A DNA stretch of 61,170 bases from Candidatus Thioglobus pontius. Lineage in GTDB: Bacteria > Pseudomonadota > Gammaproteobacteria > PS1 > Pseudothioglobaceae. Below are positions 55,219 through 61,170 of this stretch, one piece after another. Numbering within the stretch: position 1 is the stretch's first letter; each line of letters begins with the position of its first letter. Under the pieces are notes generated by a model, which worked only from the letters and a program-made list of their open reading frames with translations, was not told the DNA's origin and made no database searches. The translations under genes were made by a program, and so were the position numbers. Where the stretch lies: positions 1-61,170 of the forward strand of contig JACNGB010000026.1 of assembly GCA_014384345.1 (NCBI GenBank). The letters are read 5' to 3'.

Positions 55219-57407
55219 GTTTTAATCAAGTCGCCCTGATTGGTAATCCAAATGCCGGAAAAACCACGTTATTTAATTTATTAACCGGCGCTAAGCAGCG
55301 CACGGGTAATTGGCCTGGTGTGACAGTTGATCGTAAAGAGGGCGAGTTCAACATTAGTGGTAGTAGCTACAATGTGGTTGATTTACCTGGTGTGTATTCT
55401 ATTGATGATAAAAATTCCTCAATGGACGAGCAAATTGCCAGAGATTTTGCGCTAAACAATCCCGATCATTTGTATTTTAATATTGTTGATGCATCAACCC
55501 TTGAGCGCGGTTTGTATTTAACAACTCAGTTAAGAGAGTTGGGTGTTAATGTTGTTGTGTTGCTTAATATGATGGATGTGGTGCGTAAGCGCGGTATGCA
55601 AATTAATATTGATCAATTAAAGCAAGAACTGGGTTGCGAAGTGATTTCAATATCGCTTAAAGAGTCGCTAGATTTATCTGTTTTTTCAAATGCAATTGAC
55701 CAATTTAAACCCAGTTCAAAACTGGTGGTTGATTACCCGACTGAACAAATTCAAATTGCTAAAGATGCAAACGATGATAAACAGGTTGAGCTCTTAGAGG
55801 CTGAAGCAAGATTTGAACAGGCAAATAAATTTGTTAATGCGGTTATTAAGCATGACACCAATCTTAAAAAAACGGTTTCAGATCAAGTTGATAAGTTAAT
55901 ACTAGGGTCTTGGACAGGTGTGCCGTTTTTCCTAATGGTGATGTATTTACTATTTTTAGTGAGTATTAATTTTGGCGGTGCTTTGATTGATTTCTTTGAT
56001 ATGGCCGCTGGAACAATTTTTATTGATGGCACGGCCTATGTGCTTAATAGTATCAATACCCCTGAGTTTATAACAGTAATTGTGGCAGATGGTGTTGGCG
56101 GCGGTATACAAGTGGTAGCCACCTTTATTCCTATTATTGCTGCGTTGTATTTATTCTTAACCTTGCTAGAAGAGGTGGGTTATATGGCCAGAGCGGCTTT
56201 TGTCATGGATCAGTTTATGAGGAAAATAGGCTTGTCTGGCAAGGCATTTATTCCACTGATTGTGGGGTTTGGTTGTAATGTGCCAGGCATTATGGCAGCG
56301 CGTACATTAGATACTCATCGTGAGCGTGTTACCACGGTGTTAATGTCACCGTTTATGTCGTGTGGTGCAAGGCTTGCGGTGTACGCTTTATTTGCAGCTG
56401 CATTTTTCCCGGTGGGCGGGCAAAACGTTGTATTTGCGTTGTATCTCATTGGTGTTTTATTTGCAATTTTTACTGGTTTAATACTAAAGCGTGCTTTTAA
56501 AGGTGGTGCGGATACCAGTGATTTCTTAATGGAATTACCTAATTATCAACTGCCATCTGTTAGAAACCTAATGATTAACACTTGGAATAAATTAAAAGGC
56601 TTTATTGTTGGCGCGGGTAAGGTTATTGTCTTGGTGGTTACTTTGATTAATGTGGTGAATAGTGTTGGTGTTGATGGCAGTTTTGGTCATCAAGATTCTA
56701 AAGATTCTTTGTTAAGTAAAGTGGCGCAAACGCTAACTCCGGTATTTGAGCCAATGGGTATTCATGAAGATAACTGGCCCGCGACGGTTGGTATTGTTAC
56801 TGGAATTTTGGCAAAAGAGGTTGTGGTAGGCACATTAGACTCGCTTTATTCAAATATTGATACTGAGAAAGTTACTGAAGCAGAAGAAGCGAGTGAATAT
56901 AGTTTGGTTGCAGGTTTAGGCGAGGCATTAGCAACCATTCCAGATAATTTGGATGATGCTTTGCAAAACTTATCTGATCCGTTGGGTTTGAGTGTATTGG
57001 ATGACACTCACTCGCAAACTCTGGCCGCTGAAACCCAAGAAGTCTCTACAGCTACCTTTGGTGCTATGGTGTCACGCTTTGATGGCAAGATAGGTGCATT
57101 TTCTTACTTGCTATTCATCTTACTTTATTTCCCTTGTGTGGCAGCATTCGGCGCCATGATTCGCGAAGTGGGTAAAACTTGGGCAGTGGTTGGTGGGTTA
57201 TGGGCAACAGGGCTGGCGTATTTTTCAGCAACTGTGTTTTATCAAGTGGGTACATTTATCTCACATCCAATGAATTCCTTGTTATGGATTGGTGCATCTA
57301 TTGGTATTTTGTTGGCATCGGTTACGATGTTAATGCGTACTGGTAAAAAAGCAAAAAACATGATTATTCCAATTTCCACTGAGCATAACTGCCGACATTG
57401 TAAATAG
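55215..57407 (+). CDS. feoB: Ferrous iron transporter FeoB
   Basis: A 730-residue Fe2+ transporter. The N-terminal G domain has G1 GNPNAGKTTLFN, the G3 DLPGVYSID and G4 LNMMD. A membrane region follows with gate motifs GFGCNVPGIMAART and SCGARLAVYALFAAAFF. It ends in a short CRHCK tail. No feoC follows. The stop codon TAG lies inside the target duplication of a MITE. Expression is likely controlled by Fur. Confidence 0.95.
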   Translation: MSFNQVALIGNPNAGKTTLFNLLTGAKQRTGNWPGVTVDRKEGEFNISGSSYNVVDLPGVYSIDDKNSSMDEQIARDFALNNPDHLYFNIVDASTLERGLYLTTQLRELGVNVVVLLNMMDVVRKRGMQINIDQLKQELGCEVISISLKESLDLSVFSNAIDQFKPSSKLVVDYPTEQIQIAKDANDDKQVELLEAEARFEQANKFVNAVIKHDTNLKKTVSDQVDKLILGSWTGVPFFLMVMYLLFLVSINFGGALIDFFDMAAGTIFIDGTAYVLNSINTPEFITVIVADGVGGGIQVVATFIPIIAALYLFLTLLEEVGYMARAAFVMDQFMRKIGLSGKAFIPLIVGFGCNVPGIMAARTLDTHRERVTTVLMSPFMSCGARLAVYALFAAAFFPVGGQNVVFALYLIGVLFAIFTGLILKRAFKGGADTSDFLMELPNYQLPSVRNLMINTWNKLKGFIVGAGKVIVLVVTLINVVNSVGVDGSFGHQDSKDSLLSKVAQTLTPVFEPMGIHEDNWPATVGIVTGILAKEVVVGTLDSLYSNIDTEKVTEAEEASEYSLVAGLGEALATIPDNLDDALQNLSDPLGLSVLDDTHSQTLAAETQEVSTATFGAMVSRFDGKIGAFSYLLFILLYFPCVAAFGAMIREVGKTWAVVGGLWATGLAYFSATVFYQVGTFISHPMNSLLWIGASIGILLASVTMLMRTGKKAKNMIIPISTEHNCRHCK

Positions 57408-57575
57408 ACCCTAATCCAAAAATAGAAATCACCAACCTAGCGTCACCCCTTACCCCATCTGCATTTACAAAAAATAGCCGCCGAACCTATGGGTGGGACT
57501 AGTATTTTTTACAAACACATATGGGGCAAGGTATAACACTATTTTAGTAATTTCTATATTTAGATTAGGGATAGA
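57404..57575. mobile_element. 162-bp MITE, copy 2, with 5-bp target duplication ATAGA
   Basis: The element runs from 57409 to 57570 and is flanked on both sides by ATAGA. It has the same length, terminal inverted repeats and interior palindrome as copy 1, with about eleven base differences. The left duplication includes the feoB stop codon. No ORF inside. Confidence 0.92.
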
Positions 57576-57606
57576 TAAGTTGTTGTTTTTGATTATCAAC
57601 TTCTTA

Positions 57607-57629
57607 TATAATAGTGAGAATCATTCTTA
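57607..57629 (+). promoter_or_regulatory. Promoter and Fur box for the fbpCAB genes
   Basis: TATAAT at 57607-57612, with TTGTTT 18 nt upstream as a possible -35. TGAGAATCATTCTTA at 57615-57629 resembles the Fur consensus with a few mismatches. It begins 3 nt after the -10 box, so Fur binding would block RNA polymerase. Confidence 0.65.
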
Positions 57630-57647
57630 TTAGTATTTACATGATCA

Positions 57648-58298
57648 ATGCTGTCTGTTGCTAACCTATCAATCGAATATCAAAACAAAACCGTTGTTGA
57701 TGGATTAAACCTTGAACTTGCCCAAGGAGAAATCTTTGCGCTACTGGGCGACAGTGGTAGTGGTAAAAGTTCAACATTGAGATTTATTGCAGGTTTAGAT
57801 AATACCAAACAAGGTAGTGTTGAGTTAGATGGTGTACGACTGTCTGAGCATGGTCAGCATATCGTTGCGCCAGAGTCTCGAGAAGTGGGCATGGTGTTTC
57901 AAGATTATGCATTGTTCCCGCATATGAGTGTGTTTAAGAATGTCAGTTTTGGCATTAATCATTTGCCTAAATCAGATCAGAAGAAGCGTGTTAGTGAGCT
58001 ACTATCCATGGTGGGTTTGCAGGGTACGGAAGGTAAATATCCACATCAATTATCAGGCGGCGAGCAACAAAGAGTGTCGCTTATTCGTGCATTAGCGCCA
58101 GCACCTAAAATTTTATTGATGGACGAGCCTTTTTCTTCTTTAGATGTAAATCATCGTCAGCAGTTAACGTTGCAGGTTCGACAAATTCTTAAAGAAACGA
58201 ACACCACTTCAATTTTGGTTACTCATGATCGTGATGAAGCAAATACCCTTGCTGATAGGGTGGGAAAAATTAAGCATAAACAGTTGACTCTTATTTGA
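57648..58298 (+). CDS. fbpC: Ferric iron ABC transporter ATPase (FbpC-like)
   Basis: A 216-residue ABC ATPase with Walker A LGDSGSGKSST near residue 34, Q-loop, signature LSGGEQQRV near 135 and Walker B LLMDEPF. FbpC/PotA-type ATPases usually run to about 350 residues with a C-terminal TOBE domain; this one ends right after the nucleotide-binding domain. Order is fbpC-fbpA-fbpB. Substrate is inferred from the Fur boxes and the FbpA neighbour. Confidence 0.88.
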   Translation: MLSVANLSIEYQNKTVVDGLNLELAQGEIFALLGDSGSGKSSTLRFIAGLDNTKQGSVELDGVRLSEHGQHIVAPESREVGMVFQDYALFPHMSVFKNVSFGINHLPKSDQKKRVSELLSMVGLQGTEGKYPHQLSGGEQQRVSLIRALAPAPKILLMDEPFSSLDVNHRQQLTLQVRQILKETNTTSILVTHDRDEANTLADRVGKIKHKQLTLI

Positions 58299-58333
58299 TA
58301 ATGTGTATCATTCGTAATTGATAATCATTATCA
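58296..58333 (+). promoter_or_regulatory. Two Fur boxes upstream of fbpA
   Basis: TGATAATGTGTATCA at 58296-58310 overlaps the fbpC stop codon. TGATAATCATTATCA at 58319-58333 is a perfect 7-1-7 Fur consensus. They are 23 bp apart centre to centre, about two helical turns. Confidence 0.9.
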
Positions 58334-58358
58334 TTTAAATTTATTTCAAGGAGAAAGT

Positions 58359-59393
58359 GTGAGTATTAAAACCCTAGTTTCATCAACCATTGTGTTTTCA
58401 GTATTGGCTTCAACTGGTGCAATAAGTGCGCAGACTTCATCAAGTGTTAATTCACAAGATGATTCTGTTACTGTTTACAGTTCAAGAAAAGAACATTTAA
58501 TCAAACCATTATTTGAAGCATTTACCAAAGACACAGGCATCAAAGTTGAGTATCTAACAGGAAAGGGCGGCGCATTGATTGAGCGCTTAAAGCTTGAAGG
58601 TGCTAACACCAAAGCTGATATGTTTATGACAGTAGATGCAGGCAATCTTTGGTATGCAGGCTCACAAGACTTATTTCAAAGCGTTCAAACTGAAACTTTA
58701 AAAAGCAATATCCCAGCACATTTAAGAGATCCTCAGGGTTTGTGGACGGGCTTGTCTATTCGTGCCAGAACCATTGTTTACAATACAGATCGAGTTAAGC
58801 CAGAGGAGTTGTCAACCTATGCTGATTTGGCGACAGACAAATGGAAAGGTAAGTTATGTTTAAGAACCAGTAAGAAGGTCTACACTAAGTCTTTGGTTTC
58901 GTCATTAATTTACAATCATGGAAAAGACAAAACAGCGGATATTGTTAAAGGCTGGGTAGACAACTTGGCAGCGACACCCAACGCTAAAGATTCACACGTT
59001 ATGAGTGCTATTTTGTCGGGTCAGTGTGATGTTGGTTTGGTTAATACTTATTATTTTGGTCGCTTAATTGAAAAAAATCCAGCAGCACCACTTAAGCTTT
59101 TTTGGGCTAATCAAGATACCACGGGTGTACATGTTAATGTATCAGGCGCTGGGGTGACTAAGCATGCATCAAATGCAAAAGGTGCAACGCAGTTATTAGA
59201 GTGGTTGTCTTCAGCTAAGGCACAGGCTATTTACGGATCGCTTAATAAAGAGTATCCAGCAAATCAAAATGTTGCTTCAGATGACGTAGTATCAGCCTGG
59301 GGATCATTTAAGCAAGATAACATGAATTTATCTCAAGCTGGTATTTTGCAGGCTGACGGGGTAAAACTTATGCAAATACAAGGTTACAGATAA
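58359..59393 (+). CDS. fbpA: Ferric iron-binding periplasmic protein (FbpA-like)
   Basis: A 344-residue solute-binding protein with a signal peptide cleaved after about residue 24 (AISA-QTS). SVTVYSSRKEHLIKPLFEAF, GGALIERLKLEG and GQCDVGLVNTYYFGRL match the Fe3+-binding FbpA/FutA/IdiA group. It starts at GTG with AAGGAG upstream. It has its own pair of Fur boxes, and a hairpin terminator follows, as expected for a binding protein made in excess over the permease. Confidence 0.92.
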   Translation: MSIKTLVSSTIVFSVLASTGAISAQTSSSVNSQDDSVTVYSSRKEHLIKPLFEAFTKDTGIKVEYLTGKGGALIERLKLEGANTKADMFMTVDAGNLWYAGSQDLFQSVQTETLKSNIPAHLRDPQGLWTGLSIRARTIVYNTDRVKPEELSTYADLATDKWKGKLCLRTSKKVYTKSLVSSLIYNHGKDKTADIVKGWVDNLAATPNAKDSHVMSAILSGQCDVGLVNTYYFGRLIEKNPAAPLKLFWANQDTTGVHVNVSGAGVTKHASNAKGATQLLEWLSSAKAQAIYGSLNKEYPANQNVASDDVVSAWGSFKQDNMNLSQAGILQADGVKLMQIQGYR

Positions 59394-59410
59394 GCTTAAA
59401 TTTGCCCGTC

Positions 59411-59447
59411 AAAACCCAAGGCTTGAAGAGGTCTTGGGTTTTGTTGT
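59411..59447 (+). terminator. Hairpin terminator between fbpA and fbpB
   Basis: AAAACCCAAG and CTTGGGTTTT form a perfect 10-bp stem with a 12-nt loop, followed by TTGTTGTTTAG. The T-tail is interrupted by G, so partial termination is likely, giving more fbpA than fbpB mRNA. Confidence 0.8.
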
Positions 59448-59481
59448 TTAGTAAAATACTAGAAATTAATTAGGAAATATT

Positions 59482-61089
59482 TTGGAAAAACACTGCTTCA
59501 AATCAAAGATCTGGATAAGTATTGTAGCCTTGTTGGTGGCCATGCCAATCTTTGTGGTGGCATTTTCTTGGGCACTGCCTGAGCATGAGTTGTGGGCGCA
59601 TTTTTCTGAAAACATCTTATCTGATTTAATTAGCTCAACGCTTATTCTATTATTAGGTGTCGGTGTCGGTGTTACCTTGCTGGGTACAGTGCTTGCTTAC
59701 CTAGTGGTGATGGTGGAGTTCCCGGGCAGAAAGTGGCTAGAGTGGGCGCTATTTTTGCCATTTGCCATTCCGGCTTATGTGTTGGCCTTTGTTTATTTAG
59801 GCGTATTTGATTATTCAGGCTATGCACAAGTTTGGATGCGTGAAGTGCTGGGTCTGCCAGGGTTTGATATTCGCGCGGGTTCGTGGGCAATTATCCTTAC
59901 CTTTGTTTTGGTGTTCTATCCGTATGTTTATATGATGACAAGGGCTTCATTTAAGCGCCAAAAGATTAGTATGATTGAAGCGGGTAAGCTGCTGGGTGCA
60001 AGCCCAATAAGGGTATTTTTTAAAATCTCCTTGCCTTTAGCGCGTCCAGCTGCTGCAGCTGGCTTGTTGGTAACATTGATGGAAACTCTAGCTGATTTTG
60101 GCGTGGTGAGTTTGTATAACTATGATACCTTTACCACAGCTATTTACTCCGCTTGGGGTGACTTTAGATCTATTGAAGTGGCTGCGCAATTGGCATCACT
60201 ATTAGTTTTGGTGGCATTTTTCTTAATCTATTTTGAGAAAAAAGCACGCGGCCAAGCTAAGTATTATTCAGCCGATGTTACTAATAAAAAGCCTTATCAC
60301 GCAACAGGTGCAACCGCCTGGTTAATTAGTTTGTTTGTATTTGGTGTATTTATGCTGTCATTTGCAATGCCAATGTTGCAACTAATTATTTGGGGCTGGT
60401 CATCGATTGCTGACGAGTGGAGTGCTAAATACATTGATTTGATAGCCTCAACTTCAATATTAACCGTTACAGCTGCTTTAATTACAGTAGCTTTGGCTAT
60501 TGTTTTAGCCTTACCAGGCAGATGTAAGCAGGCTAGCATTTGGCTTAAAAGTGTCATTCGCCTAGCAACATTAGGCTACGCCTTGCCTGGTTCGGTGATG
60601 GCTGTTGGCTTGTTGTACGGTATTAATCAAGTGTCATTAATTAATATTTATTTTGGTGGCGAGAGTATTAATCATATTATTTACGGATCGATCGCACTAT
60701 TGTTATTTGCTTATGTATCTCGCTTTATGGCGATTGCTTATAGTTCTATTGAAGCTTCTGCACAGCAAATTAAGCCGGTTTATACCCAAAGTGCGCGTCT
60801 GCTTGGCGCCTCAAGAATGCGACTTGTTTGGCAAGTGTATCTACCGATGATGACACCGGGTATTTTGGCGGGCGGCTTGTTGGTGGCAGTTGATGTCATG
60901 AAAGAATTGCCAGCCACGTATTTACTGCGTCCATTCGGCTGGGATACGCTAGCAATTCAAACCTATGAGTTAAGTGCAGAGGGTTTGTTTGAGCGAGCTG
61001 CTGTGCCAGCACTGATCATGGTTATTTTTGGCGCAATGTTGATGGGTGTTTTTCAATATCTAGATAGAAAATCTTTCAAAATCTCTTAA
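59482..61089 (+). CDS. fbpB: Ferric iron ABC transporter permease (FbpB-like)
   Basis: A 535-residue permease with two fused BPD-transport domains (about 12 helices), each with an EAA loop (EAGKLLGASPIRVFFKISLP near residue 166 and SARLLGASRMRLVWQVYLP near 436). This double-domain form is typical of FbpB/FutB. The start is TTG with TAGGAAA upstream. After the stop the last 80 bases show only AT-rich DNA with a weak hairpin (AATATC/GATATT, then TTTT). Confidence 0.9.
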   Translation: MEKHCFKSKIWISIVALLVAMPIFVVAFSWALPEHELWAHFSENILSDLISSTLILLLGVGVGVTLLGTVLAYLVVMVEFPGRKWLEWALFLPFAIPAYVLAFVYLGVFDYSGYAQVWMREVLGLPGFDIRAGSWAIILTFVLVFYPYVYMMTRASFKRQKISMIEAGKLLGASPIRVFFKISLPLARPAAAAGLLVTLMETLADFGVVSLYNYDTFTTAIYSAWGDFRSIEVAAQLASLLVLVAFFLIYFEKKARGQAKYYSADVTNKKPYHATGATAWLISLFVFGVFMLSFAMPMLQLIIWGWSSIADEWSAKYIDLIASTSILTVTAALITVALAIVLALPGRCKQASIWLKSVIRLATLGYALPGSVMAVGLLYGINQVSLINIYFGGESINHIIYGSIALLLFAYVSRFMAIAYSSIEASAQQIKPVYTQSARLLGASRMRLVWQVYLPMMTPGILAGGLLVAVDVMKELPATYLLRPFGWDTLAIQTYELSAEGLFERAAVPALIMVIFGAMLMGVFQYLDRKSFKIS

Positions 61090-61170
61090 ATCAGTAAATA
61101 ATATCCTTAATAAATAAAGATATTTTTACTAGATATGGATCGGTGTATCTATTAGCGTCTTATTAGCTTT

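Noticed and set aside
1-61170. tRNA or rRNA genes
   Set aside because: Reading the intergenic regions on both strands I found no cloverleaf with a GTTCGA-type T arm and acceptor pairing, and no rRNA-like stretches.

Overview
This 61 kb window looks like ordinary chromosome from a low-GC gammaproteobacterium. Gene content (dispersed cell-wall and tol genes, HflD, SmpA/BamE divergent from Fur, RF1 next to HemA and LolB, FeoAB plus an Fbp-type ferric system) and AT-rich codon use fit the SUP05/Thioglobus group of sulfur oxidisers and their mussel/clam symbiont relatives. That placement is an inference from gene content. No marker for sulfur oxidation lies inside the window. I see no rRNA, tRNA, CRISPR array or prophage. 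Coding density is very high, with many 1-50 nt overlaps.

Layout. 1-10 kb: a GGCT-like protein, a giant FAD/Fe-S oxidoreductase, HemJ, a ClC transporter with altered motifs, and hom-thrC-cysM for threonine and cysteine. 10-25 kb: RppH, a Bax-inhibitor-type membrane protein, MurD, MiaA, a 2Fe-2S flavin reductase, BolA and MltD. A minus-strand run then follows: ispD-ispF-murC-murB-ddl-ftsQ, preceded by ftsB, an M23 peptidase and xseA. 25-34 kb: rpsT, then miaB-phoH-mnmA-hflD, MscS, an NlpD-like protein, YqaA, glyQ and a HxHxQ HIT-like protein. 34-41 kb: the methyl cycle pair metK and ahcY, cytochrome c biogenesis ccmAB, bamE/fur and znuB. 41-53 kb: prfA-hemA facing away from lolB-ruvB-ybgC-tolQRA, a DUF2384-like protein, minC, glyS, dtd, two small membrane proteins, YffB and thioredoxin. 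53-61 kb: ruvC, a CDF metal transporter, feoAB and fbpC-fbpA-fbpB, with Fur boxes in front of the iron genes.

Regulation visible in sequence. metK has a leader matching the SAM-II/SAM-V riboswitch core, followed by an intrinsic terminator. ahcY has a SAH riboswitch. The two enzymes that make SAM and clear SAH would therefore each be controlled by their own product or substrate. Fur-box palindromes precede feoA, fbpC and fbpA.

The least ordinary part is a set of small elements. (1) A 162-bp MITE is present twice, each copy with its own perfect 5-bp target duplication. One copy sits just upstream of the ahcY -10 box, the other touches the feoB stop codon. (2) An 88-100-bp palindromic element family with termini RAGGCAA-NN-CCTY...RAGG-NN-TTGCCTY occurs only at the 3' end of prfA and the 5' end of ruvC. 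At both places the terminal codons of the host gene are present on both sides of the element, and the copies differ mainly at synonymous positions. It looks as if each insertion displaced the old gene end and supplied a recoded replacement, and at prfA this happened more than once. I regard this as the best candidate for an undescribed mobile system in the window.
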